A stretch of 64,000 nucleotides of DNA from Anaerolinea sp. (GCA_029975055.1 JARKPU010000002.1:62001-126000), one strand, 5' to 3'. Shown: positions 48,846 to 58,077, counted from the stretch's first letter. Notes: generated by a model from the letters alone, not told the origin. Translations and numbers: made by a program.

Positions 48846-51800
48846 TTACGGCATCGTGCCGCCGCCAAAATCATCGAAGCGCGCGTCGTTCGGGACGACG
48901 AACTCGCCCGACCGCAGGAAGACCACGCCAATGCGCCCGCCGCCTTGCACGTTGGCCGTCGGCCACGGGTTGGCCCCGCTGGCCACATTGACGCTGCCGA
49001 TCTCCACGCCGTTCTTGAACACACTCACCGTGCCGTCGCTCAGGGCGCGGGCGCCGAGGGTGTCGCCGTTGGCAAAGCTCGCGCTGATCACACCCCGGTT
49101 GACCCAGTTCTGCGTGGGGGCATCCGTCCAGACGGTGACCGTGTTCACCGCGGCGTTATAAACCACTTCGATCATGGCCGCGTTGGCCGCGGTCAGGCTG
49201 GAGCCGGTGAATTTGAGGAACAGGCCCTGCTCGGCGGCATCGGGCACCAGTTTGGTGAAGGTGAAGAAGGCTTCCTGGTTGGCCCCGTAGGAGGTCGTCC
49301 GGTAAACCCCGCCCGACTGGCGCACCTGCACCTGGTTGGCAAGGATCCTGAAATAGGTCTGGCCGGTGTTGCCTGCCCAGCCGCTGCCGAGCGCGCCATC
49401 GGCGCGGTTGAAGTTATCGATGAGCGCCGTGCGCGGGAAGGAAACCACCACACCGGCGATCTCATCCGCCCCGGCCTCATAACCGCCGTCGGCCGGGCGG
49501 CCGTCGCCGTCATAATCGGTCGAGGGGGCGTTCACCGTCACCGCTCCGTTCGTCTTGCTCGCCGCGCCCAGGCTGACCGCCGCCGAGGAACCGGGGATGT
49601 GGTAATCACCCATCAGGTTCGGCGGGAGGTCGGCCGCCACCATGATCGCCCCGATGAAATTCGGGTTGGTGCGCCAGGGCGCAAAAGTCACCGAAGTGTC
49701 GTAAGGGGCCACTACCGTCGGGTCAACGCCCACCTGGTTGGTGGCGCTGGCAACCGTGCCGGTGGTCACCTGCAAGATCGAATTGGTCGGCGAGAGCAGG
49801 CCGGTGTTATCGGCCACGCCCATATCCCAGTAGTTGATCGGGGTGGCGTCTCCGGCGATGCCGATGCCAACCACCGTGGCCCCGCCGCGCGTTCCGGCGC
49901 GGTTATCCCAGAAGATGTTGTTGAAGAGCAGCGGGTTGCTGAAGAGCGGCGCGCCCGCAGGCAGGGTGGCCTGCAGCATCGAGCTGTTGGCCGAGGTCGA
50001 GAGGCCCGCCGGGGCAGGCAGCCCGTTGCTGGTGACGGCCGTGGCCGTGGTGGTGTTCTTCATGATCGTGTTGTTGAAGATGCGCACATCCGGCGAGTCA
50101 TTCAAGGCAACGCCGCCGCCTTCGTGCGTGGAGAGGTTGTTGACGATCATGTTGTTGTAAACGTTCATCGGGTAGTTGCCCGCCATGAGGAAGCGCAGGC
50201 CGCCGCCGTCATCGTTGGCCAGGTTGGCCTGGATGAGGTTGTTGTAGATGTTCACCGCGCCGGAGCCGGGCGAGAGCAGGCCCGGGTCGGCCGGAAGCTG
50301 CCCGGCGATCATGATGCCGCCGCCCTCATCGTAGGAGCGGTTGAAGTAGATGCGGTTGTGGTGGATGCTGCCGTTCGGGCTGAAGCCATACACCGAAAGC
50401 CCGCCGCCGTATTCCGCCGAGAAGTTGCCGCAGATGTCGTTGTAGGCCACCTCGTAGTTATCTGCGCCGGCAAAGATGCCGATGGCGCCGGCCAGGTTGG
50501 TGCCGCCGTTGGCAATGATGCGGTTGTTGGCGATGCGCAGGTTCTCGTTGTGATTGCTCGTGTTCGGCGCGGGCAGGTCGGGCGAGCCGATGCGGATGGT
50601 TCCATAGGCGCCGCCGTTATTCTGGACGACGTTGTTGGTGATCTGCAAATAGCGGGCGTAGGCATTGGCGAAGATCGCGCCGCCCTGCGTGGTTGCGTTG
50701 GGAGGCAGGCCGGTGGGGCCGCCGCCGATCTCGTTGATGTTGTTCGGGAAGCCCTGCTGGTCACCGCCGCGCAGGTCGAAGCCGTCGATCGAGGCCTTGT
50801 AAGGTGCGCCAAATTGCCCGTCGGTCGCCAGGATGTAGATGGCCGCGCCTTCATAGACGTTCTGGTTGCCGTCCCAGGTGAGGGAGGCAATCTTCGCGCG
50901 CCAGGCATCGGCCAGGGCGGTGTCGCCGCCAAAGGCGCCGCCGTCAATGATCGACCCGGGCACGACGGAACCATCGGGGTAAACACCGCCCGGCCCCACC
51001 CCTTGCAGCTTGACCGGGGCGGAGATGATCAGGTTCTCATAGTAAGCGCCGCGAGGGTTGGCGCGCGGATTGACCAGGTCGGGCTGGCCGGGGTAAACCA
51101 CCACGAGCGACTGGCGCGTGGGGTCAACGGCCGCAGAGTCGAGCGCGGCCTGGATCGTCGCAGAAGGCTTGCCGGGGCCGACCTCGTAAATATCGGGGCG
51201 GTAACCCGCGACCACACTCACCGTGCCGCCGCCGAAGTTATCAAAGCGCGCGTCGTTGCCGGTGGTGCCCAGCCCGGGCGCCAGGAAGCGCACGCCAATG
51301 CGCCCGCCCTGCGCCGCCAGGCTGGCCGGCCAGGGGTTGGCGCCCGTGGTGACGTTGACGCTGCCGAGCAGCGCCCCGTTCTTATACACGTTGACGGAGC
51401 CGTCTGCCAGGGCCCGCGCCCCAAGCCGGTCGCCGGCGGCAAAGGTCGCCGCAAAGCTGGCGCGCGTGACGAGGTTGCCGCCCGAGACTTTGGTGCGAAC
51501 CGTCACCGTCCCCACCGGGGCAGGGTCATACAGCACGTCGATGAGCGAGGCGTTGTTGCTGGTGGGGCTTGTCCCGTTGAACTTGAGGATCAAGCCCTGC
51601 CCGTTGGATGTGGCGCTGATCTTGGTGAAGGTGAAGAAGGCTTCCTGGTTGGCCCCATAGGATGCCGAAGGCACATACCAGACGTTCCCCGCGTTGCGCA
51701 CCTGCACCTCGTTACCGAAAATGCGGTAGGTGCCCTGCGCGGTGTCGCCGGCCCAGTTGGCGCCCAGCGCGCCGTTGGCGCGGTTGAACGTATCGAGCAC

Positions 51801-54800
51801 GCCGGAGGCCGGGAAGGGGGTGGGCGAGCCGAGGACGTAGAAGGTCAGGCCGTTGATTAGGCTCTGGCCATTATCGGCGCGCACGTTCAACTGGTGCTGC
51901 CCCAAGGGGGTAGAAGCCGGCACGCTGACATCGATCTGCCTGTCGCTCCATGCGGCGACCGGCAGCGCCAGGCCGTCGAGCGTGACCGCACCCGTGCCCT
52001 GCGCTGCGCCAAAGCCCATGCCCCGGATCGTGACGGGCGTGGCCCCGGCGTCGGTATCGGCATAGGGCTGCGAGACGGCAAAGAGCTGCGGCGTGGATGC
52101 ATCCAGGTTACAAGAGACCTGGGTGAACTGCCCGCCCGGAAGCTGGACGGTGACGCCCACCTGCGTGGGGGCCAGGTCGGCCGGAACGATCAACCCGGGG
52201 AAGACTTCGAAGTCTGCCGAGATGGTGCGGAACTCCGGCCGGTAATTGGGGTTGAGCCGCCCCGGGATGCCCGGGTCGTTGCCGACCAGCCGGTAGAGGT
52301 TGGCGCACACGCCCGAAGGCGTGGGGCAGCTGATGCGGTTGGTCGAAGGCAGGAGCACGTCGAACAGGCCGTTGTAATCCGATTCGATGGTGGTGACCAG
52401 CCGGTTGGTGTAATCATAGATGCCGATGGGGGCGAAGGGAATGCCTGCCTTCTCGCCGTAGAGCAGCGATTGCGGGTTGGCCGAGAAGTTCAGGTCATCC
52501 ACCAGGTAACCCCACAGGCGGCCGGGGACGGGCACGTCGGTGAAGAGGTTGAAGGTCGGGGCAATCGAGCGCCCGTTGGAAACGTGCACCAGCTTCATAT
52601 CGCATTCCGGCTTGACGGAGCCTTCAAAGGGCGTCCCGCCGGCATCGGCGAACGGCGCATTATCCACCGGCGTGGAGGCCGGGACGGTAACGCCCAGGTA
52701 AGTCGTCGCCGGGTAGTTATCGGTGCCGACTCCCGCCACGTCCACCGTGTGCAGCGGCCCGGCGCATTCGGGCGGGGGTATCTGCGGGATGAACTGGTCG
52801 CCGTTGTAGATGTTGATGTCTTCTTCTTTGGTCACCTGATACATCGGGCGGCCGGTGGCATCATCGGGGATGACCACTTTCACCAGGTAATCGCCCGGGG
52901 TGAGCGGGGTTGGGTCTGAGCCATCGGCGCAAGAGCCCGTGCCGGGCACATCGCCGGGGATATACCCGCCCACGCCAAAGCAGCCATCGGCAAAACCGTA
53001 ATTGCCGTTCACCGTGGAAAAGCCGGTCTGGAACTGCACGCCCATCAGCGGGCCTTCGAGACACTCGGCGTTCGGGTCGGTGGGCAGCACCTGCTGGCTG
53101 TCTGGATACGTCAGCGGGTTGCCATCCATGTCGCGCGCCACGCAGCCGGTGGGGCGCGCCCAGGTTTCGGTCAGGTAATCGTTGAGCAGCTGGCCTTCGG
53201 CATACGAGCCATCGGGGGCCAGTTCGTAGCGCCCGGTCGGGTCACAGGGGGCGTTGGTGGTGCCGCAGTCGACCGGCAGGAAGAGGCGCACGTCCAGGTC
53301 GGGGATGCCCGGCTGCCACGATTCGACCGCCGCATAACGCGGGTCGAACTCGTTGCGCGTGGTATCGTAGCTGACTGTGCCGACGATGCCGCCGTTCTTA
53401 TTCGGTGGGTACGCATGCACGCCCCAGTCGAGGCGCCCGCCCAGGCCGATGATCGGCAAAATGCTCACGTCCACGCCTGCGCCCAGAACCGTCGTCGGCT
53501 CGGGCTGGTTATCGGCCTGGTACGTCACGCCGGTGGTGTAATACAGGTCGGCATAAACTTCAGACACCAGCCACTGCGTCATTGGGTAAACGTTCTCCAT
53601 GACGTAATAGCCGGTTTGGTCGGTCGTGACGGCGACCGCGCCGCGGTCCATGACCGAGTTCTCGCGCTTCTTCATCGTCACCGGGAAGTTCGCCATCCCG
53701 GGTTCGCCGGGGTCGCGCACGCCGTTCGAGTTGAGGTCGTTGAACACATAGCCGTCGATGCGTGTCCACCAGCCGGTGAGGGGCAGCACGCCCATATCAA
53801 CGGCCTCGCCCTCGGCGACCGTCACGTTGATCATGTCGAGGATGTAATTCTGGGGTTCATCCCAGTACGTCAGGGTATAGTTGCCGGCCGGGACGTTCGG
53901 GATGGAGAACGTGCCATCGGGGTTTCCCTGCCCAACATAGACCGACACGTCGCCGTTGTTGAGGTCGGAGAGCGAAATCCACGGGCGGTCGATGGGATGG
54001 TCGAGCTTCGCCCCGTTCAGGCCGCCCCAGATGGTGCCGGGCAGCGCCAGGCCGCCTGCGGCCGGAACATACACCTTGGTGCCCATCACCACGCCGGAGA
54101 TCGTGCCCGTGCCGGGCCTGGAGAAGGACGTGGGTCTGACAAAGCCGAAAATGGCGGTCGGGAACGGCTCGCCTGCCACCACGAACTCGGTGTCGTAGCC
54201 GGTCGTCCCTTCCATCACCCAGGTGTCCCAGTCATGGTTACCTTCCAGGGTGGTGGTCTGGATCCAGTTGCTGCCATCGGGCGGCACAGCCGAAAGGGCA
54301 TAGCGGTTGGTGCCCATATTGGGGATCACCAGCTCGCCGTTCGCGTCGGAGACGCAATGCCCGCCCGTCCCGGGGATGGGATTGGGCATGTAATCGGGCG
54401 GGTCGAGGATGATCTGCCCGTTCACGTCGGTCTCATACTGCGTGCAGAGCGGGTTGCCGTAAACGTCGGTGGTCACCTCGTCGATGTAATCGAACAGGTG
54501 CCCCACGAAGCCCGCCAGCCCCTGTTCGACGGGCGCATCGGGCGCGCCGTTGGTGATGGCGTTGTCTTCAAACACAAAGGCGCGCAGCGTGGCCGTGGGC
54601 AGCGGGGTGGGCTGAAGCTCCACGGTGACGACGCCCGGTTCTTCCATCGGGACGGTGAAGTGAGCGCCGTCCAGCTTGTAGCCGTCGGCCATCACCGAGA
54701 CGATGTAGCGCCCGTCCGGCAGCGTCAGGCCGCCGGCGGTGAAATCCGACTGGTCGCCCTGGGTGTAGATCGGGCTCCAGCCGGGCGAACCGGCGATGGA

Positions 54801-55163
54801 AGTCCATCTGCACGTCCCGGGGTAGCCGGGGTCGGAGGGTGAACAGCCATCGGCGGGCGAGCGCTGCGTGGTCTCACCGGTGTTATCCACGTTGATGATG
54901 TACTTGAACGTGGAGACCGGATCGCCCTTGAGCACCCCGGCGCCGCCGAAGGCTTTAGGCTCATCGCGCGCGCTGACCACATTCAGCGAGATCACATTGG
55001 TGGGCGCCAGCAGCGGCGCAGCCTGCGGGGCTGCAGCCGGCTGGGCCTGCACGGCCGGAGCCGCCTGGAGCGCCAGGTTGCCAAACAAAAGCGCCAGGGT
55101 CGAGATGACAACCATCACTCGGTGCCAGGCGCTGCTCTGAAAATGATGCTTCTGTCCTGTCAT
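48846..55163 (-). CDS. Giant secreted surface protein (SdrD-like, IPT/TIG, LamG and parallel beta-helix domains)
   Basis: 2105 residues. A Sec signal peptide (VMVVISTLALLFGNLALQAA) precedes a long region of carboxypeptidase-regulatory and Cna-B/SdrD-like beta domains (about 190-1000), including GYVFNDLNSNGVRDPGEPG near residue 470. An IPT/TIG domain follows (about 1018-1108, VTIRGMGFGAAQGTG). Two homologous LamG-like domains (about 1119-1312 and 1914-2105, each starting DTFNRANGALG or DNFNRADGALG and ending RFDNFGGGT or RFDDFGGGT) flank a right-handed parallel beta-helix (about 1354-1890; repeated Asn-rich turns such as NNRIIANGG, HHNRIYFNRS, YNNMIVNN). No LPxTG or C-terminal anchor is seen. 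GAGGAGG precedes the ATG. It is likely an adhesin, a surface-layer or carbohydrate-binding protein, made with the cupredoxin proteins downstream. Confidence 0.92.
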   Translation of the reverse strand: MTGQKHHFQSSAWHRVMVVISTLALLFGNLALQAAPAVQAQPAAAPQAAPLLAPTNVISLNVVSARDEPKAFGGAGVLKGDPVSTFKYIINVDNTGETTQRSPADGCSPSDPGYPGTCRWTSIAGSPGWSPIYTQGDQSDFTAGGLTLPDGRYIVSVMADGYKLDGAHFTVPMEEPGVVTVELQPTPLPTATLRAFVFEDNAITNGAPDAPVEQGLAGFVGHLFDYIDEVTTDVYGNPLCTQYETDVNGQIILDPPDYMPNPIPGTGGHCVSDANGELVIPNMGTNRYALSAVPPDGSNWIQTTTLEGNHDWDTWVMEGTTGYDTEFVVAGEPFPTAIFGFVRPTSFSRPGTGTISGVVMGTKVYVPAAGGLALPGTIWGGLNGAKLDHPIDRPWISLSDLNNGDVSVYVGQGNPDGTFSIPNVPAGNYTLTYWDEPQNYILDMINVTVAEGEAVDMGVLPLTGWWTRIDGYVFNDLNSNGVRDPGEPGMANFPVTMKKRENSVMDRGAVAVTTDQTGYYVMENVYPMTQWLVSEVYADLYYTTGVTYQADNQPEPTTVLGAGVDVSILPIIGLGGRLDWGVHAYPPNKNGGIVGTVSYDTTRNEFDPRYAAVESWQPGIPDLDVRLFLPVDCGTTNAPCDPTGRYELAPDGSYAEGQLLNDYLTETWARPTGCVARDMDGNPLTYPDSQQVLPTDPNAECLEGPLMGVQFQTGFSTVNGNYGFADGCFGVGGYIPGDVPGTGSCADGSDPTPLTPGDYLVKVVIPDDATGRPMYQVTKEEDINIYNGDQFIPQIPPPECAGPLHTVDVAGVGTDNYPATTYLGVTVPASTPVDNAPFADAGGTPFEGSVKPECDMKLVHVSNGRSIAPTFNLFTDVPVPGRLWGYLVDDLNFSANPQSLLYGEKAGIPFAPIGIYDYTNRLVTTIESDYNGLFDVLLPSTNRISCPTPSGVCANLYRLVGNDPGIPGRLNPNYRPEFRTISADFEVFPGLIVPADLAPTQVGVTVQLPGGQFTQVSCNLDASTPQLFAVSQPYADTDAGATPVTIRGMGFGAAQGTGAVTLDGLALPVAAWSDRQIDVSVPASTPLGQHQLNVRADNGQSLINGLTFYVLGSPTPFPASGVLDTFNRANGALGANWAGDTAQGTYRIFGNEVQVRNAGNVWYVPSASYGANQEAFFTFTKISATSNGQGLILKFNGTSPTSNNASLIDVLYDPAPVGTVTVRTKVSGGNLVTRASFAATFAAGDRLGARALADGSVNVYKNGALLGSVNVTTGANPWPASLAAQGGRIGVRFLAPGLGTTGNDARFDNFGGGTVSVVAGYRPDIYEVGPGKPSATIQAALDSAAVDPTRQSLVVVYPGQPDLVNPRANPRGAYYENLIISAPVKLQGVGPGGVYPDGSVVPGSIIDGGAFGGDTALADAWRAKIASLTWDGNQNVYEGAAIYILATDGQFGAPYKASIDGFDLRGGDQQGFPNNINEIGGGPTGLPPNATTQGGAIFANAYARYLQITNNVVQNNGGAYGTIRIGSPDLPAPNTSNHNENLRIANNRIIANGGTNLAGAIGIFAGADNYEVAYNDICGNFSAEYGGGLSVYGFSPNGSIHHNRIYFNRSYDEGGGIMIAGQLPADPGLLSPGSGAVNIYNNLIQANLANDDGGGLRFLMAGNYPMNVYNNMIVNNLSTHEGGGVALNDSPDVRIFNNTIMKNTTTATAVTSNGLPAPAGLSTSANSSMLQATLPAGAPLFSNPLLFNNIFWDNRAGTRGGATVVGIGIAGDATPINYWDMGVADNTGLLSPTNSILQVTTGTVASATNQVGVDPTVVAPYDTSVTFAPWRTNPNFIGAIMVAADLPPNLMGDYHIPGSSAAVSLGAASKTNGAVTVNAPSTDYDGDGRPADGGYEAGADEIAGVVVSFPRTALIDNFNRADGALGSGWAGNTGQTYFRILANQVQVRQSGGVYRTTSYGANQEAFFTFTKLVPDAAEQGLFLKFTGSSLTAANAAMIEVVYNAAVNTVTVWTDAPTQNWVNRGVISASFANGDTLGARALSDGTVSVFKNGVEIGSVNVASGANPWPTANVQGGGRIGVVFLRSGEFVVPNDARFDDFGGGTMP

Positions 55164-55182
55164 TTGGAAACCTCCTCTTCGA

Positions 55183-55551
55183 CTAAGGGACATTTGAGGT
55201 AGAACCGTTGATGCAAACCGAAACAACCTCGGCCAGGTGGTCGGCCGAGGTCAGGAGGGCATTTTCTTCACGGTAAATCCTCACCCAGTTGTGGCTCTGG
55301 CTGAGGACGATGATGCTCAGGCCGGGAAATTCGCGAAAAAAGGAAAAAACCGCTTTTTGAATGGCGTCAGGCATCGTATCCCCCATAATGATGGCTCTCG
55401 GGCGAACCCGGGCTACCTCGGCGGTGAGGCCGGGAAGGTCTCTGCACTCGCCGTGAACAATCTCAAATTCGTTCCTCGTGTTCAGGATGCCCTGCACGGC
55501 CAGGTTGAGCAAGGATGTATCGTGAACCACATAGACACAAGGCAGGGGCAT
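55183..55551 (-). CDS. Receiver-like (pseudo-receiver) small protein
   Basis: 122 residues resembling a CheY-type receiver alone: VYVVHDTSLLNLAVQGIL at the start, AIIMGDTMPDAI where the phospho-acceptor strand would be, and LSIIVLSQSHNWV. The first acidic pair is reduced to HD, and the Asp in MGDTMPD is the only candidate acceptor; the conserved C-terminal Lys is not evident. It may be an unphosphorylated or atypical receiver. AAAGGA lies just before the ATG used; an open extension to 55617 enters the dispersed repeat and is not coding. It starts the secreted-protein run, 19 nt before the giant gene, and follows a complete two-component pair, so it may tune that signalling. Function is inferred only from fold and position. 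Confidence 0.7.
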   Translation of the reverse strand: MPLPCVYVVHDTSLLNLAVQGILNTRNEFEIVHGECRDLPGLTAEVARVRPRAIIMGDTMPDAIQKAVFSFFREFPGLSIIVLSQSHNWVRIYREENALLTSADHLAEVVSVCINGSTSNVP

Positions 55552-55575
55552 CCCGATCCTTTGGCAGAAGGTATG

Positions 55576-55639
55576 ATCGTGTGGATCTTCTTCTGCAAAT
55601 TGTGGGGCCTGCCCCACAATTTACAGAAAAATTGATGCA
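55576..55639 (-). repeat. Dispersed palindromic repeat, copy 4
   Basis: Arms around 55590-55608 and 55611-55628 (one mismatch, spacer CT). On the minus strand it reads TGCATCAATTTTTCTG, the GTGGGGC/GCCCCAC hairpin and GAAGATCCACACGAT, matching copy 3 almost throughout. Its 3' end is 24 nt before the start codon of the receiver-like gene, nearly the same spacing as copy 3 to msrA. Confidence 0.85.
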
Positions 55640-55749
55640 CTGTAGAAGGTATCACCAACGAATAGGATAGAGCTTTGGCGCGCCCGAGTCGATTACCTGA
55701 CTCCGCCCGAAAGGGATAAAAAATGAGCCACCCGGAACAGGAGGTTAAA

Positions 55750-55787
55750 ATTAAAAAGTATTAACCTTTGGGTTAATACTTTTTAAT
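55750..55787. other. Perfect AT-rich 17-bp-arm palindrome
   Basis: Arms 55750-55766 and 55771-55787 (ATTAAAAAGTATTAACC) are perfectly complementary around TTTG. The strongly AT-rich composition stands out in this genome. It lies in the 312-bp gap between the response-regulator stop and the receiver-like gene. It may be a bidirectional terminator (T-rich 3' side on both strands) or a protein-binding site. The rest of the gap holds repeat copy 4 and nothing else clear. Confidence 0.65.
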
Positions 55788-55863
55788 CTCTCGATCTGGT
55801 TTCGCCCGGCAGCCAACCTGCCGTGCGAACTCACCCTGGGCCGGACCGGTTTTCCCCCTGGTT

Positions 55864-56547
55864 TCAGTCTGCCGCGCTGAGATGCTTGCTCTTCAGCCCG
55901 AGCTTCTGCGCCATCACAGCCGCCTGGCGGCGGTTCTTCACGCCCAGTTTATCGAACACATTGCGGATATGATGCTTCACGGTATTTTCAGAGATGAACA
56001 AGCGCTGGGCAATCTCCGAGTTGGTCGCTTCGCTGCCCACCTCGCGCAGCACGTCCACCTCGCGGACGCTCAACCTGGCCAGGGCTTCGCGCGAGCCGTC
56101 AGATGCGAAATCCGGCAGATGGGCGAATGCCTCGAACACGCGGCTCATCATCTTGCGCGAAACAGCCGCCTCGCCGCGCCCAAGGGCGCGCAGGCTGGCA
56201 AGCAAGTCCGAACTGGCCACGCTTTTGAGCAGATAACCCCGCGCCCCCAGGCGGACTGCGGCGAAGAGCTTGTCGTCAGTCTCATACACCGTGAGGAAGA
56301 CGATTTTGCACTCCGGCAGATCCTCCAGAATGGCGCGGGTCGCATCCAACCCGGTGCCATCCGGCAGCGAAAAATCCATCAGGATGATATCCGGGCGGCG
56401 CGCGCGGGCTTTCTCGATGCCTTCATGCACGCTTCCGGCTTCTCCGACCACTTCAAAATCAGGCGTAAACCGGAAGAGGCTCGTCAGGCCTTCCCGGAAA
56501 AGGATATGGTCATCGATGACCAACACTTTCTGAACAGCCGTGTCCAT
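55864..56547 (-). CDS. NarL/FixJ-family response regulator
   Basis: 227 residues. The receiver has the acidic pair in VLVIDDHILF (Asp12-Asp13), phospho-acceptor Asp58 (IILMDFSLPDG), the Thr of IVFLTVYE and the Lys of GYLLKSVA. A LuxR-type helix-turn-helix follows (about 160-215, LSVREVDVLREVGSEATN and FISENTVKHHIRNVFDKLG). It is the cognate regulator of the histidine kinase encoded 23 nt upstream. GAGAGG lies 5 nt before the ATG used. Its most likely targets are the secreted-protein genes downstream on the same strand (inference from position). Confidence 0.94.
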   Translation of the reverse strand: MDTAVQKVLVIDDHILFREGLTSLFRFTPDFEVVGEAGSVHEGIEKARARRPDIILMDFSLPDGTGLDATRAILEDLPECKIVFLTVYETDDKLFAAVRLGARGYLLKSVASSDLLASLRALGRGEAAVSRKMMSRVFEAFAHLPDFASDGSREALARLSVREVDVLREVGSEATNSEIAQRLFISENTVKHHIRNVFDKLGVKNRRQAAVMAQKLGLKSKHLSAAD

Positions 56548-56570
56548 TCTCACCTCTCACCACGAACACC

Positions 56571-57959
56571 TCAGCGTGAATACTTCTTCCTGGGAAGCGG
56601 AACCGAAAAGACCACCTGAGTCCCACCGCGACCGTTGGACGCAAGGTTGATCTCGCCGTTCACTACCGCCATCCTTTCTTCCATGATCGACAACCCGAAA
56701 TGCCCGGCCCTATCTACCTGGCCTGGCTGGAAGCCGACCCCGTTGTCGCTGACCGAGACGGTCAAATCCACCTCGCCCCACTCGATCTGCACCTCCACTT
56801 CGGTGGCGCGGGCATGTTTTTCGATGTTGTTGAGCGCCTCGATATACACAAAAAACACGGCGCGTTGGATTTCGGGCGGGACTTCAGACTGGACTCCGTG
56901 TACATTGAAGCGAATCTGGTAATTTCCGCGCCGGGCCGCGCTTTTTCCATGCTCGATGAGCAGGTTCGAAAGCGATGGCAGCGTGCCGGGCTGGCTCGTT
57001 TCCAGGAATCCGCGCACGATCGAATTGGCCTCCTGCGCCGCCGAGCGCATCCGCTCCAGGTCGCTCATCAGCACATCCTTCGAGAGCAGGTTCTCCTCCG
57101 CCAGGAGCTGGTCGAGCTTGAAATACAAGAAGCCGAGGTTTTGCCCCAGCGAATCGTGCAAGAAATGCGAAACTTTCCGCCGCTCGGCGAGGGTTGTCTC
57201 AGCGTCGTGCAGTTCGACCACCCGCTTGTGGTCCTGCCCGGCGCGAATCGCCAGGGCGAACTCATTGCTCAAGTTCTTCAGCACATCGGCCTGGTCTGGA
57301 GAGAGCGTCTCGCCCGGCCTGACGCGGAAGCGCAATAGAGCGGTATCGGCGCCCGAATAGCGAATCGGCAGGCAGTAGACTTCATCGGCCTGCGCTCCAT
57401 TCTGCGCTTGATGGTCCACCTCGCAGCGCAGCGGGCCGGTCATATTCGCGCTCAGGTGCGCCGAGCACCTGGCGCACGAACGCGGCAGGCGGTCGATCTT
57501 CATCTCCCCGCCGGGGGCCGCCCAGGCATCTGCCTCATAGAATGAGTCTGACGTCTGCGCAAGGTAAAGCCGGGCTTCATCGATGGGAGCGATCACCGCA
57601 GGGTACTTTACCAGCTGCTCCGAAAGATCATCCCAACTGACGTGTTCGATCACCTCCTGCGCCAGCCGGTGCTTGTGATCGAGCAGCCTGTACATGCGGT
57701 TCTGCCTGGCGTAGATGCGGACGATCCACTCGATCAGCGCGCCAATCGCCGCCAGAAAGAGGAAAAAGATGGCAAATTCGACAAGGTGAATCACCTCAAA
57801 AGACAAGGCGGATGATTCAAAGAACTCGATGAACAGCAAAGCCATGCCGATGATGCCGATGACAAGCCAGCGATGTTTGATCAGCCAGATTTGATTTATT
57901 TCGTGAGAATGAGCCTGTTTTTCCGTATGAACTCCCCCATCCAGGTGGTCACTTTCCAT
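56571..57959 (-). CDS. NarX/DesK-type sensor histidine kinase
   Basis: 462 residues. Two membrane helices near the N-terminus (WLVIGIIGMALLFIEFF and VEFAIFFLFLAAIGALIEW) leave almost no periplasmic loop. A GAF-like cytoplasmic sensor region follows (about 95-240) with Cys-rich SCARCSAHL, which might bind a metal or sense redox. The HisKA_3 dimerisation motif is SHFLHDSLGQNLG (phospho-acceptor His) and the ATPase domain has NNIEKHARA and SDNGVGF with FGLSIMEERM. The ATG is chosen because TTGTAT-17-TATAAT lies just upstream, so a farther start at 57989 would sit in the -10 box. It forms a two-component system with the LuxR-type regulator. Confidence 0.9.
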   Translation of the reverse strand: MESDHLDGGVHTEKQAHSHEINQIWLIKHRWLVIGIIGMALLFIEFFESSALSFEVIHLVEFAIFFLFLAAIGALIEWIVRIYARQNRMYRLLDHKHRLAQEVIEHVSWDDLSEQLVKYPAVIAPIDEARLYLAQTSDSFYEADAWAAPGGEMKIDRLPRSCARCSAHLSANMTGPLRCEVDHQAQNGAQADEVYCLPIRYSGADTALLRFRVRPGETLSPDQADVLKNLSNEFALAIRAGQDHKRVVELHDAETTLAERRKVSHFLHDSLGQNLGFLYFKLDQLLAEENLLSKDVLMSDLERMRSAAQEANSIVRGFLETSQPGTLPSLSNLLIEHGKSAARRGNYQIRFNVHGVQSEVPPEIQRAVFFVYIEALNNIEKHARATEVEVQIEWGEVDLTVSVSDNGVGFQPGQVDRAGHFGLSIMEERMAVVNGEINLASNGRGGTQVVFSVPLPRKKYSR

Positions 57960-57980
57960 TGCACAACGTAATTTGGAGAA

Positions 57981-58009
57981 ATTATACAAACTCAGTCAAT
58001 TGAATACAA
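57981..58009 (-). promoter_or_regulatory. Promoter of the two-component system genes
   Basis: On the minus strand TTGTAT (58009-58004) and TATAAT (57986-57981) are 17 bp apart; transcription would start near 57974, about 15 nt before the kinase ATG. Confidence 0.55.
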
Positions 58010-58048
58010 CGGCTTAATGTACTGATTTAGTTGCAATCCGGCTCAAGA

Positions 58049-58077
58049 TTGACAATTTCTGTAAGATTCTATAGAAT
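58049..58077 (+). promoter_or_regulatory. Promoter and candidate operator of the TetR gene
   Basis: TTGACA (58049-58054) and TAGAAT (58072-58077) are 17 bp apart. ATTCTATAGAAT (58066-58077) is a perfect 12-bp palindrome covering the -10 box, a plausible TetR operator. TTCTGTAA at 58057 recurs at 58108, close to the start codon, and AATATTT/AAATATT (58096-58119) forms another inverted repeat. Confidence 0.6.

Noticed and set aside
48813..51860. 1015-codon open frame on the plus strand
   Set aside because: Antisense to the giant surface protein; its apparent repeats mirror the LamG duplication on the other strand.
57960..57989. Upstream start for the histidine kinase
   Set aside because: It would fall on the predicted -10 box and precede the likely transcription start.
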